This document shows positions 24,107-32,814 of a stretch of 64,000 bases of DNA, piece by piece. The stretch's first letter is position 1. Each line of letters opens with the position of its first letter. A model generated the notes under the pieces. The model was not told the DNA's origin. It saw only the letters and a list, made by a program, of their open reading frames with translations, and ran no database searches. The position numbers and the translations under genes are program-made. The stretch is from Pseudomonas sp. NFR16 (GTDB lineage: Bacteria > Pseudomonadota > Gammaproteobacteria > Pseudomonadales > Pseudomonadaceae): contig NZ_FNYJ01000004.1 in the NCBI RefSeq assembly GCF_900108875.1, positions 530,092-594,091 of the forward strand, written 5' to 3'.

Positions 24107-26950
24107 GTGCAATGGATTCTTTTGTTGGCTGGCATGGTCATCGGGGCGGTGCTCGACGAATCACTGATTGGCGGCGTAGTCGGCGCAGCGATCGGGCTGT
24201 CCGCAGGTTTGAGCCTTCGCCTGTCGGCCATCAACCATGAAGCTGCCCGCCAAAAGGCCGAGCTGGCGCAAACGCGACTGGATCTACAGGCCATTCAGCA
24301 GCGCCTCGACCAACTGGATTCGGCGGCTGTGCAACTGCCGGGCGCTCCCGCAGCCACCCCGCTGGACATCGAGCCCATTTCGGATGCCGGTCCAGAGTTG
24401 ATATGGGATCTACCGGACCTCGAGCCCGCCGCGCCGGAACCCGCAACCTCCGCCCAATGGCGTCCCTCCCCAGACACCACCCACCGCGCCGCCTCCGTCA
24501 GTCATTCACCCGCTCAGCCGAACCTGCTCGATCGCGCAGTCCTTCGCGCCAAAGACTGGCTTCTCGGCGGCAACACGGTGTTGCGGGTGGGCGTGGTTCT
24601 GCTGTTTCTCGGCCTTGCGTTTCTGCTGCGTTACGCCACCGAAGGCATGGTCGTACCGATCGAGGCCCGATACGCCGGTGTCGCGGCTGCTGCATTGGCG
24701 TTGCTCGGACTGGGCTGGTGGCTGCGCCAACGCAATGCCTCCTTCGCCCTGATGCTGCAGGGTACCGGCGTCGCCGTGCTGTACCTGACGGTCTTCGCGG
24801 CGATGAAGGTCCATACGCTGCTGGCGCCCGGCATGGCTTTCGGTCTGCTGGTGGCCGTCACGGTTTTCTCAGCCGTTCTGGCGCTCACCCAGAACGCTCT
24901 GGCGCTTGCCTGCGTCGCGGCACTGGGCGGTTTCGCAGCGCCGTTGCTCACCTCCTCCGGCGACGGCAGCCATGTGGCGTTGTTCAGCTACTTCGCGCTA
25001 CTCAACGGCGGGATTTTTGCCATCGCGTGGTTCAAGGCCTGGCGCACGCTGAACCTGATCGGCTTCATCGGCACATTCGGCATCGGCTTCGCCTGGGGCC
25101 TGAACGCCTATACGCCAGCGCTGTTCTGGAGCACCGAACCGTTTCTCATCCTGTTCTTCCTGATGTATCTGGCGATCGGACTTCTGTTCGCCCGGCGCAA
25201 GTTACAGGAACACGCGATTGGCCCCGCGGACGGCAGTCGTGAAGCGTTGATGCGCTGGTCCGCGCGACAGAGCCATTACGTGGATGGGACGCTGCTGCTC
25301 GGGACGCCTATCGCCGGATTCGGCCTGCAATACGCGCTGATTCAGCACGTTGAATTCGGCGCTGCATTCAGCGCGCTGGTGTTGGGGGTTCTCTATATGG
25401 GTATCGCCCGGTTCCTCGCGGGGCGCGCGTCAGACCGGGCGCTGTTGCTGGTAGAGACCTGCCTGGCGTTGGGCGTGGTCTTCGCGACGCTGGCCGTCCC
25501 GCTGGGACTCAGCGCGCAATGGACCACCGTAGCGTGGGCCATCGAGGGCGCCGCGGTGTTCTGGCTCGGCATGCGTCAGGATCGGTTGCTTGCGCGGTTC
25601 TTCGGCTTGCTGCTGCAGCTGGGCGCAGGCTTTGCCTTTCTGGGCATTGTCGGACGCTGGTACTCGCCAAGCTTCAATCATGGGGATTTCTGGACGCCTT
25701 CGATCATCTCGATCGCCGGCCTGATCAGCGCTTTCACCGTCGAACGCATCGGCACGTTGCGTCTGGCGTTCAGCGAACGGGTGTTGCAACCCTCGTTGCT
25801 GATCTGGGGCGCGCTGTGGTGGTCGATCGCCCTATGCGTCAGTACCCATTACGTAGCGGGACCACGCGAAGTCCCGACCCTTCTGCTGCTGGGCGCGCTC
25901 AGCGTCGCGCTGTGGGCCGTGCTCGCCTTGCGCCTGAAATGGTCCGGGCTGGCGCAACTGTGCTGCCTGCTGACACCGGCGAGCGCGGTTTTACTGGGCC
26001 TGATGATTTTCAACCCTTACTACAACCCCGCCGCCGACTTCGGCTGGCTGAGCTGGCTTGCAGTGTTCGTCGCTCACGTGCTGACCCTCAAGCGCCTCGA
26101 CGGCACGCTGGAATCGCGCTTGCGCAGTGCGTCTCACGTACTCGGATGCTGGCTGATCATCGGCGTGCTGTCGCTGGAGTTGAGGTACGGTCTGCTCGTG
26201 ATGTCCGAGGCCTACAATGCGTGGCGATGGTTGGGCTGGGCGCTGCTGCCGAGCCTGTATCTGCTGGCAATGACGGCGCCGCGCAGTTGGCCGTGGCCGA
26301 TTGATACGTACACGAAGGAATACCGTGTATGGGCCGCTGCACCGCTGGCAGCGCTGATGCTGACCTGGTTCTGGCTGGCGAACGGCTTCAGCGACGGCAA
26401 TGCCGATCCCCTGCCGTACATTCCACTGCTCAACCCGCTGGAGCTGGGCCTGCTGATCACGCTGGCGGGCATTTTCAGCTGGCTTCGCAAACAGTTGCCG
26501 CCGTTGGGCGTCAGCGTCGACCACGCGCAGAAAGCCGCTCTGCTGATCGCCGGCGCGTCCCTGTTTGCGCTGATTACAGCGGTGGTCATGAGAACGGCGC
26601 ATCACTGGGCTGGCGTCGCCTGGCAGACTGATGCACTGCTTGAATCCATGCGTGTGCAGGCCGGTCTTTCCATCGTCTGGACGCTGATGGCGCTGGCACT
26701 CATGATCGGCGGCCACCTGCGTGCACGCCGTGAGATGTGGATAGTCGGCGCCGCGCTGATCGGCGTGGTCGTGGCCAAACTGTTCTTCGTCGAGCTGAGC
26801 AATCGCGGCGGACTGGAGCGCATTGTTTCGTTTATCGGCGTTGGCATTCTGCTGCTTGTAGTGGGATATTTCGCACCATTACCGCCGAAAAACCCTACAA
26901 GAAGTCAGTCATCAATCGATGCTGCGCCTACCGATTCGGCACCGGAATGA
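24107..26950 (+). CDS. DUF2339 multi-spanning membrane protein
   Basis: This 947-residue protein starts at a GTG (AAGGA upstream). It opens with a Gly-rich hydrophobic segment (residues 1-35), followed by a helical coiled-coil stretch (about 38-75, AARQKAELAQTRLDLQAIQQ) and a Pro-rich linker (to about 140). The rest is an almost unbroken series of transmembrane helices, probably more than twenty. This plan matches DUF2339. Function is unknown. It overlaps the downstream DUF3999 gene by four bases (ATGA), which suggests a membrane/periplasm complex. Confidence 0.85.
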   Translation: MQWILLLAGMVIGAVLDESLIGGVVGAAIGLSAGLSLRLSAINHEAARQKAELAQTRLDLQAIQQRLDQLDSAAVQLPGAPAATPLDIEPISDAGPELIWDLPDLEPAAPEPATSAQWRPSPDTTHRAASVSHSPAQPNLLDRAVLRAKDWLLGGNTVLRVGVVLLFLGLAFLLRYATEGMVVPIEARYAGVAAAALALLGLGWWLRQRNASFALMLQGTGVAVLYLTVFAAMKVHTLLAPGMAFGLLVAVTVFSAVLALTQNALALACVAALGGFAAPLLTSSGDGSHVALFSYFALLNGGIFAIAWFKAWRTLNLIGFIGTFGIGFAWGLNAYTPALFWSTEPFLILFFLMYLAIGLLFARRKLQEHAIGPADGSREALMRWSARQSHYVDGTLLLGTPIAGFGLQYALIQHVEFGAAFSALVLGVLYMGIARFLAGRASDRALLLVETCLALGVVFATLAVPLGLSAQWTTVAWAIEGAAVFWLGMRQDRLLARFFGLLLQLGAGFAFLGIVGRWYSPSFNHGDFWTPSIISIAGLISAFTVERIGTLRLAFSERVLQPSLLIWGALWWSIALCVSTHYVAGPREVPTLLLLGALSVALWAVLALRLKWSGLAQLCCLLTPASAVLLGLMIFNPYYNPAADFGWLSWLAVFVAHVLTLKRLDGTLESRLRSASHVLGCWLIIGVLSLELRYGLLVMSEAYNAWRWLGWALLPSLYLLAMTAPRSWPWPIDTYTKEYRVWAAAPLAALMLTWFWLANGFSDGNADPLPYIPLLNPLELGLLITLAGIFSWLRKQLPPLGVSVDHAQKAALLIAGASLFALITAVVMRTAHHWAGVAWQTDALLESMRVQAGLSIVWTLMALALMIGGHLRARREMWIVGAALIGVVVAKLFFVELSNRGGLERIVSFIGVGILLLVVGYFAPLPPKNPTRSQSSIDAAPTDSAPE

Positions 26951-28332
26951 AGCGCGTAAGGAGTCACCCGTTGAGCCGTCAGTGCATCTTCAAGGCCGCC
27001 ATGTTCGGCTCTCTGCTGTGCGCAGCATTGCTGACTCAGGCGGAGGATTTGCCGGATGATTTCGCCAGTCACACGCCGCTGACCCTCAGCGGAGAAGGGC
27101 CGTGGTACAGCCTCGAACTGCCGCTCGGGCTGCAGCTCAATGCGCGCCAGGGCAATCTGAACGATGTGCGCGTGTTCAATGCCGACGGCCAGGCCCAGCC
27201 TTATGCGATCACCCTGGGACAGCCGCAGCGCGCGGCGGATGAAACGCCGGTCGCAGTGAAGTGGTTCGCGCTCTACAACAGCGACGACGCCAGGGACGCC
27301 GAACCCCGCATCCGCGTCGAACGCACGCCAGAGGGCACGCTGGTCGAGGTTCAGCCCCAAGGCGAAATCGAAGCCGGCGAAGAAGTTCTGCGCGGCTGGT
27401 TGCTGGACACCAGCGCCATCAAAGCACCCCTTGATCAATTGATCCTGGACTGGAGCACCGAGCGCGAAGGGTTCCAGCGTTTCAGCATCGAAGCGAGCGA
27501 CGACCTGCAACACTGGCAACGCTGGGGAGAGGGTCAGGTGGCGCGGCTGTCCTTCGCCGACGAACTGGTCGAACAGCGCATCGTGACATTGCCCGGGCGA
27601 ACCGCGCGTTACTTGCGGTTGCTGTGGAGCACGCCGCAATCGGCGCCCACACTGACCTCGGCGCAATTGGTCAGTACCCGCCCCGGCGTGCTGCCACTGA
27701 GCTGGTCGCCGACCATCAATGGCCGCGTGGAGAAACCGGGCGTATACGTGTGGCAGCTGCCTGTGGCGTTGCCGTTGGAGCGCATGAAGGTCGACATCGC
27801 TCAGCCCAACAGCCTGGCCCCTGCAACGCTTTACGCACGCCGCGACAGCAATGCGCCCTGGCAGATGATCGACAGCGGCCTGCTGTATCGCCTGACTCAG
27901 AATGGCCAGGATGCCGTGCAGGATGAAATGGAATTGCCGGGCAATGTCGTCCAGCAGTTGAAACTCGAAGTGGACGATCGAGGTGGTGGTCTGGGCAAGG
28001 ATGCGCCGAAGCTGAGCTTTGCCGTGCGGGCCACGCAACTGGTGTTTCTGGCGCGCGGCGCACCGCCCTACAGCCTGGCCATCGGCAACGACAAGATCAA
28101 GGGCGCCAGCCTGCCGCTGAGCACGCTGGTGCCGGGTGTCACGCCCGAAAAAGCCGCGTCGTTCGGTAAAGCGTCGCTGGGCGTAGCGCCCGTGCCTGCC
28201 ATGACGCCCGCGCTGCCGGCAGTCAGCGGGCCCGACTGGAAGCGCATCGGTCTGTGGAGCGTGCTGGTACTGGGCGTCGTGTTTCTGGGGTGGATGGCGT
28301 TGAGCACGCTGCGCACTTCACGCAGCAAATAA
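26947..28332 (+). CDS. DUF3999 periplasmic, membrane-anchored protein
   Basis: A 461-residue protein with a signal peptide (about 1-34, FGSLLCAALLTQA) and one C-terminal transmembrane helix (about 432-455) with a short basic tail (RTSRSK). The large periplasmic portion is beta-rich; the segment RFSIEASDDLQHWQRWGEGQ followed by RTARYLRLLW resembles a galactose-binding (F5/8-type) fold, although that is only a visual impression. The start at 26947 overlaps the DUF2339 stop; the frame is open further upstream but runs inside that gene. Function unknown. Confidence 0.83.
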   Translation: MKRVRSHPLSRQCIFKAAMFGSLLCAALLTQAEDLPDDFASHTPLTLSGEGPWYSLELPLGLQLNARQGNLNDVRVFNADGQAQPYAITLGQPQRAADETPVAVKWFALYNSDDARDAEPRIRVERTPEGTLVEVQPQGEIEAGEEVLRGWLLDTSAIKAPLDQLILDWSTEREGFQRFSIEASDDLQHWQRWGEGQVARLSFADELVEQRIVTLPGRTARYLRLLWSTPQSAPTLTSAQLVSTRPGVLPLSWSPTINGRVEKPGVYVWQLPVALPLERMKVDIAQPNSLAPATLYARRDSNAPWQMIDSGLLYRLTQNGQDAVQDEMELPGNVVQQLKLEVDDRGGGLGKDAPKLSFAVRATQLVFLARGAPPYSLAIGNDKIKGASLPLSTLVPGVTPEKAASFGKASLGVAPVPAMTPALPAVSGPDWKRIGLWSVLVLGVVFLGWMALSTLRTSRSK

Positions 28333-28530
28333 ATATCGCGTCGGCGCCAGCACTGAACCGATCCCGCAATGGGGAAATCCCGCAGGATGCACATGAACTT
28401 GTAACTATTGAACGAATACGCTCATGTAGTTCGTGAACTCAATCACTACGAAGCCGGTCTGACAGGCAGTATTAACTCCCCACTCGCGCTAAACTGTGCG
28501 CGTTTTTTATTCCCATCTTCGGAGCTCTCC

Positions 28531-29541
28531 ATGTCCCGCACTACCCTGAGTCGCTATCTGATTGAGCAGACCCGCAGCAACAACACTCCTGCCGATCTGC
28601 GCTTCCTTATCGAAGTGGTGGCGCGTGCGTGCAAGGAAATCAGCCACGCGGTATCCAAAGGCGCGCTGGGCGGCGTGCTTGGCAGCATGGGTACCGAGAA
28701 CGTGCAAGGTGAGGTACAGAAGAAACTGGACGTGATGTCCAACGAAATCCTGCTGGAAGCCAACGAATGGGGCGGCCACCTGGCAGGCATGGCTTCCGAG
28801 GAAATGGACAACGCTTACCAGATCCCGGGCAAATACCCCAAAGGCGCTTACCTGCTGGTGTTCGACCCACTGGACGGTTCGTCCAACATCGACATCAACG
28901 CCCCGGTCGGCACCATCTTCTCGGTGCTGCGTTGCCCTAACGAGTACCTGAGCCAGAACGAAGCGCTGAACGAAAAGGCCTTCCTGCAGCCGGGCACTCA
29001 ACAGGTTGCCGCCGGTTATGCCATCTATGGCCCGCAGACCATGCTGGTTCTGACCCTGGGCGACGGCGTCAAAGGCTTCACCCTGGACCGCGAAATGGGC
29101 AGCTTCGTGCTCAGCCATGAAGACATCCGCATCCCGGAATCCACTCAGGAATTCGCGATCAACATGTCTAACCAGCGTCACTGGGAAGCCCCGGTCAAGC
29201 GCTATGTCGAAGAGCTGCTGGCGGGCGAAGAAGGCCCTCTGAAGAAGAACTACAACATGCGCTGGGTGGCCGCGATGGTTGCCGACGTGCACCGCATCCT
29301 GACCCGTGGCGGCCTGTTCATGTACCCGCGCGATGCGCGTGAGCCTTCCAAGCCAGGCAAACTGCGCCTGATGTACGAGGCCAACCCGATGTCGTTCCTG
29401 GTCGAACAGGCTGGCGGCGCTTCCACTGACGGTCATCAGCGGATTCTCGACATTCAGCCTGAAGGCCTGCACCAACGCGTGGCTGTGTTCCTGGGCTCGA
29501 AAGAAGAAGTGGAACGCGCTACGTCCTATCACAAGGAATAA
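28531..29541 (+). CDS. fbp: Class I fructose-1,6-bisphosphatase
   Basis: Gluconeogenic hydrolysis of fructose-1,6-bisphosphate to fructose-6-phosphate. The 336 residues include the metal-binding motif LVFDPLDGSSNIDINAPVG (about residues 108-126), the RWVAAMVADVHRIL segment and the substrate loop KLRLMYEANPMSFLVEQAGG. The ATG at 28531 has GGAG eleven bases upstream. A DUF924 gene follows after six bases. Confidence 0.97.
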   Translation: MSRTTLSRYLIEQTRSNNTPADLRFLIEVVARACKEISHAVSKGALGGVLGSMGTENVQGEVQKKLDVMSNEILLEANEWGGHLAGMASEEMDNAYQIPGKYPKGAYLLVFDPLDGSSNIDINAPVGTIFSVLRCPNEYLSQNEALNEKAFLQPGTQQVAAGYAIYGPQTMLVLTLGDGVKGFTLDREMGSFVLSHEDIRIPESTQEFAINMSNQRHWEAPVKRYVEELLAGEEGPLKKNYNMRWVAAMVADVHRILTRGGLFMYPRDAREPSKPGKLRLMYEANPMSFLVEQAGGASTDGHQRILDIQPEGLHQRVAVFLGSKEEVERATSYHKE

Positions 29542-29547
29542 CGGATC

Positions 29548-30150
29548 ATGAGCGCGCCCTGGCTGCCGCTGCTGGATTGGTGGTTCGGCTCCGCTGAATC
29601 GCCAGCAGAGGCCGCGAGGGAGAAGAACAGGCTCTGGTTCGGCAAGAAGAAATCCCAGGACACCGACGCGTTGAATCGCTTCGGCGGTCTGGTGGACCTT
29701 GCGCTCAAAGGCGGGCTTTCCGAATGGACGGCCACGCCGCAAGGCTGGTTGGCGCTGGTGCTGTTGCTCGATCAGCTGCCGCGCATGATCTTCCGCGACA
29801 CACCCAACGCGTATGCCGGAGACGCCCGCGCTCAGGCGCTCGTCGCCCACGGCCTGAAGCTTCATCGCGATCTGGCCTTGACGCCTTTGCAACGCACGTT
29901 CATTTATCTGGTGCTCGAGCACACCGAGGACCTTGCCGCTCAGGATGAAGCGATTCGCCGCTTCACCGCCCTGCTCGATCTGCTGCCTGCCACGGATCGC
30001 GAATACTTCACCAGCACGCTGAACTACGCCAAAAAGCATCGCGTGGTCATCGAGCGGTTCGCCAGATTCCCCCACCGCAACGCCGCGCTCGGCCGAGAAT
30101 CGACGCCTGAGGAAGTAGAATTCCTGAAGGAGCGTGGTTCGCGGTTTTAA
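29548..30150 (+). CDS. DUF924 family protein
   Basis: This 200-residue protein is a helical TPR-like member of the DUF924 family. The signature region is ALVLLLDQLPRMIFRDTPNAYAGDARA, with a second conserved run RTFIYLVLEHTEDLAAQDE and YAKKHRVVIERFARFPHRN. It starts six bases after fbp and is presumably on the same transcript. No biochemical role is established for the family. Confidence 0.87.
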   Translation: MSAPWLPLLDWWFGSAESPAEAAREKNRLWFGKKKSQDTDALNRFGGLVDLALKGGLSEWTATPQGWLALVLLLDQLPRMIFRDTPNAYAGDARAQALVAHGLKLHRDLALTPLQRTFIYLVLEHTEDLAAQDEAIRRFTALLDLLPATDREYFTSTLNYAKKHRVVIERFARFPHRNAALGRESTPEEVEFLKERGSRF

Positions 30151-30330
30151 GCCCGTTCGCCGCCTTGTTCCGGCAAATAGGCAGGGATCGTGAAGCCGCC
30201 CCGAATGGAAGTTCTGCCTCCACGGAACCAGACCTGCGGTTTTCTCTTCTAAGCTTTCGGCATCGCGCCAGTGACCCGGGCCAGCCCCTCACCGTGCCGT
30301 CGCCCCCTCTCGATTCAGGAGCTTCATTCC

Positions 30331-30585
30331 ATGTCTTTGCGCTCTCTAGCGTTATTGTCGTTCTGCGTGCTGCTTGCGGCGTGCAGCAAGATCAACCAGG
30401 AAAACTACTCGAAAATCAAAGCCGGCATGTCCAAGGCCGAGATCGAGCAGTTGCTGGGCAAGCCGACCGAATGCTCAGGTGCCTTGGGCATGTCCAGCTG
30501 CACCTGGGGTGATCAGAAGACGTTCATCAGCGTTCAGTACGCTGCCGATAAAGTCGTTTTGCATACGGGTCAGGGCCTGGAATGA
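30331..30585 (+). CDS. Small SmpA/BamE-like lipoprotein
   Basis: This 84-residue protein has a lipoprotein signal peptide with lipobox LLAAC (Cys 18). The mature part has the pattern YSKIKAGMSKAEIEQLLGKP seen in SmpA/OmlA (BamE-like) folds, followed by two cysteines (TECSGALGMSSC) that could form a disulfide. The ATG at 30331 has AGGAG upstream. Its stop overlaps the lipocalin start (ATGA). Outer-membrane location is inferred from Ser/Lys after the Cys and from the family. Confidence 0.8.
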   Translation: MSLRSLALLSFCVLLAACSKINQENYSKIKAGMSKAEIEQLLGKPTECSGALGMSSCTWGDQKTFISVQYAADKVVLHTGQGLE

Positions 30586-31169
30586 ATACTCGTCGCGTGA
30601 TGAAACTGGCCGCAATGATGGCCGCTGCAGTGTGGCTGTCGGCCTGCTCAGTAACCCCGGAAGGTGAATCCATGGCACCCAGAACTGTCGATCACGTCGA
30701 CCTCAAGCGCTATCAGGGCACGTGGTATGAACTGGCACGACTGCCGATGTTTTTCCAGCGCAACTGCGCGCAATCGGAGGCGCATTACGCCCTGAAGGAT
30801 GACGGCAATATCGCGGTCACCAACCGTTGCCGCACCCAGGAAGGCAAGTGGGAAGAAGCGACCGGTACGGCCTCGCCTCAGGTTCAGGGCAAGACCGACA
30901 AGCTGTGGGTGGTGTTCGATAACTGGTTCTCGCGACTGCTGCCCGGCCTTGCGAAAGGCAACTATTGGGTGCTGTACGTCAGCGACGACTACAAGCTGGC
31001 GCTGGTCGGCAACCCGAATCGCAAATACCTCTGGCTGCTGTCGCGTACCGCCCACGTCTCCGACAGCGTGCGCAACGACCTGCTGATCAAAGCGCAGCAG
31101 CAGGGCTACGACACGACCAAGCTGATCTGGAGAGTCGACGACTCGCAGATTGGGAAGTCAGCGCAATAG
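30582..31169 (+). CDS. blc: Bacterial lipocalin Blc (outer-membrane lipoprotein)
   Basis: A 195-residue lipoprotein (lipobox LSAC, Cys 22) with the lipocalin signature YQGTWYELARLPMFFQRNC and later motifs WVVFDNWFSRLL and LVGNPNRKYLWLLSR. Blc proteins bind fatty acids or lysophospholipids and are linked to envelope stress. It is translationally coupled to the small lipoprotein upstream and convergent with hutF. Confidence 0.93.
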   Translation: MNTRRVMKLAAMMAAAVWLSACSVTPEGESMAPRTVDHVDLKRYQGTWYELARLPMFFQRNCAQSEAHYALKDDGNIAVTNRCRTQEGKWEEATGTASPQVQGKTDKLWVVFDNWFSRLLPGLAKGNYWVLYVSDDYKLALVGNPNRKYLWLLSRTAHVSDSVRNDLLIKAQQQGYDTTKLIWRVDDSQIGKSAQ

Positions 31170-31185
31170 CGCCGCTTCCAGACAG

Positions 31186-31262
31186 GCGCGAGCTGCCCGC
31201 GATTAAGGCATATCCGGCAATGTGATGCCGACCAGCCGCAGTTGCGGGCAAGCTCAGTTCTG
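31186..31262. repeat. Degenerate REPIN between blc and hutF
   Basis: Weak inverted arms GCGCGAGCTGCCCGCGAT and TTGCGGGCAAGCTCAGTTC, a decayed copy of the main REP family. It occupies the gap between two convergent genes. Confidence 0.6.
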
Positions 31263-31290
31263 CAGAACATTCATTCCCGCATGCTGCGGG

Positions 31291-32655
31291 TTAGCCCAGC
31301 AATTCTCGCAGCACCTGCGCAAACGCCCGGCTGCTGTGCTCTTCGTCAGCGTGTCGCCCGTCGCGGATTACCCAGCGCCCGTTGACCATCACCTCGCGAA
31401 TCTGCCGGTCGCTGCCTGCGAACAGCCACCGATTGAGAATCGCATCCCCCGAAGCCGTCGACAGGTACGGATCGTTACCGTCGAGCACCAGCCAGTCTGC
31501 ACGCTTGCCGACTTCCAGCGCACCGATCGGTTGGCCCATGGCCTGAGCGCCGCCTGACAACGCAGCGTCGTACAACGTGCGGCCGACCATCGGCTGATCT
31601 GCCCGGTGCAGGCGATTGCGACGCTGATCACGCAGACGCTGGCCATATTCGAGCCAGCGCAGTTCCTCGACCACGCTCAACGACACATGGCTGTCGGAGC
31701 CGACGCCCCAGCGTCCGCCCTGAGCGATGTAATCCACGGCCGGAAAAATCCCGTCACCCAGGTTTGCTTCTGTGGTCAGGCACAGCCCCGCGACGGCGCC
31801 GCTTCGGGCCATCGAGGTCACTTCATCGGCTTGCGCATGCGTGGCATGGACCAGGCACCAACGCGGATCTACATCGACGTTCTCGAACAGCCACTGCAAC
31901 GGACGACGGCTGCTCCAGCTCAGGCAGTCGTCCACTTCCTTCTGCTGCTCGGCAATATGAATGTGCACCGGACAGTGCTTATCACTGGCTGACATGACCT
32001 CGCTGATCTGCCGGGGCGTCACCGCCCGCAGCGAATGAAAACACAGACCCAGCGCCTGCGCGGGCTGCTCGCTGATGAAAGGCCGCAGCTGATTGTGCAG
32101 GTCCAGGTAACTTTGCGTGCTGTTGATAAACCGGCGCTGGCCCTCGTTGGGCGCCAGCCCGCCGAAACCTGAGTGGCTGTAAAGCACGGGAAGCAGCGTC
32201 ATGCCGATCCCCACTGAACGGGCTGCCTGACTGACCTGCAGTGCGAGTTCGGCGGGATTGGCGTAAGGCTTGCCATCGGCGTCCTGATGCACGTAATGAA
32301 ATTCGGCGACCGAGGTGAAACCGCCTTTAAGCATTTCGATGTACAGCTGGCGGGCGATGATGCCCAGTTGCTCCGGGCTGATCTGGCCAACAAGCCGGTA
32401 CATCAGATCGCGCCAGGTCCAGAAGCTGTCATTGGGGTTGCCCGCCACTTCCGCCAGACCCGCCATGGCGCGCTGGAATGCGTGCGAATGCAGATTGGGC
32501 ATGCCCGGCACCACCGGCCCGCTGAGCAGTTCGGCGCCCTGACGATCGGCACCCGCCTGAACGCTCGTCAACAGCCCATCTGCGCTGACTTCAAAACGTA
32601 CGTCATTGGCCCAGCCTGTGGGCAACAACGCGCGTTCGGCAAAGAAAACGGACAT
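31291..32655 (-). CDS. hutF: Formimidoylglutamate deiminase HutF
   Basis: HutF converts N-formimino-L-glutamate to N-formyl-L-glutamate and ammonia, the fourth step of the five-step Pseudomonas histidine pathway. The 454-residue amidohydrolase has the metal site NLHSHAFQRAM, the later ligands in HIHIAEQQKEVDDC and LVHATHA, and GVGSDSHVSLSVVEELR. It is transcribed divergently from hutC; the spacer holds a candidate operator. On the minus strand GAGGGG lies about 12 bases before the ATG. Confidence 0.96.
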   Translation of the reverse strand: MSVFFAERALLPTGWANDVRFEVSADGLLTSVQAGADRQGAELLSGPVVPGMPNLHSHAFQRAMAGLAEVAGNPNDSFWTWRDLMYRLVGQISPEQLGIIARQLYIEMLKGGFTSVAEFHYVHQDADGKPYANPAELALQVSQAARSVGIGMTLLPVLYSHSGFGGLAPNEGQRRFINSTQSYLDLHNQLRPFISEQPAQALGLCFHSLRAVTPRQISEVMSASDKHCPVHIHIAEQQKEVDDCLSWSSRRPLQWLFENVDVDPRWCLVHATHAQADEVTSMARSGAVAGLCLTTEANLGDGIFPAVDYIAQGGRWGVGSDSHVSLSVVEELRWLEYGQRLRDQRRNRLHRADQPMVGRTLYDAALSGGAQAMGQPIGALEVGKRADWLVLDGNDPYLSTASGDAILNRWLFAGSDRQIREVMVNGRWVIRDGRHADEEHSSRAFAQVLRELLG

Positions 32656-32678
32656 GGTTTCGCACCCCTCGCGTGAAA

Positions 32679-32701
32679 TTGTCTATACATATACAGACGT
32701 T
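32679..32701. promoter_or_regulatory. Candidate HutC operator between hutF and hutC
   Basis: An interrupted palindrome centred on ATACATAT with outer arms GTCT/AGAC (32681-32698) lies in the divergent hutF-hutC spacer. It resembles, less perfectly, the CTTGTATGTACAAG site before hutU. Binding by HutC is inferred; the sequence itself shows only the partial dyad. Confidence 0.5.
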
Positions 32702-32814
32702 TGCCTGCCCGGTAAACTGCGGCAAGCTTGTCGGCACACGCGTTAATGGTTAGCGTGGACGCTGTTGGTCATGTCTTCTTTTCGTCTCATAACGCCATAA
32801 CAAGGATTTTCTCT

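Noticed and set aside
28485..28510. GCGCTAAACTGTGCGC plus T-run before fbp as a terminator
   Set aside because: The possible stem is only four base pairs with a long loop, and the T-run is equally well explained as fbp leader sequence.
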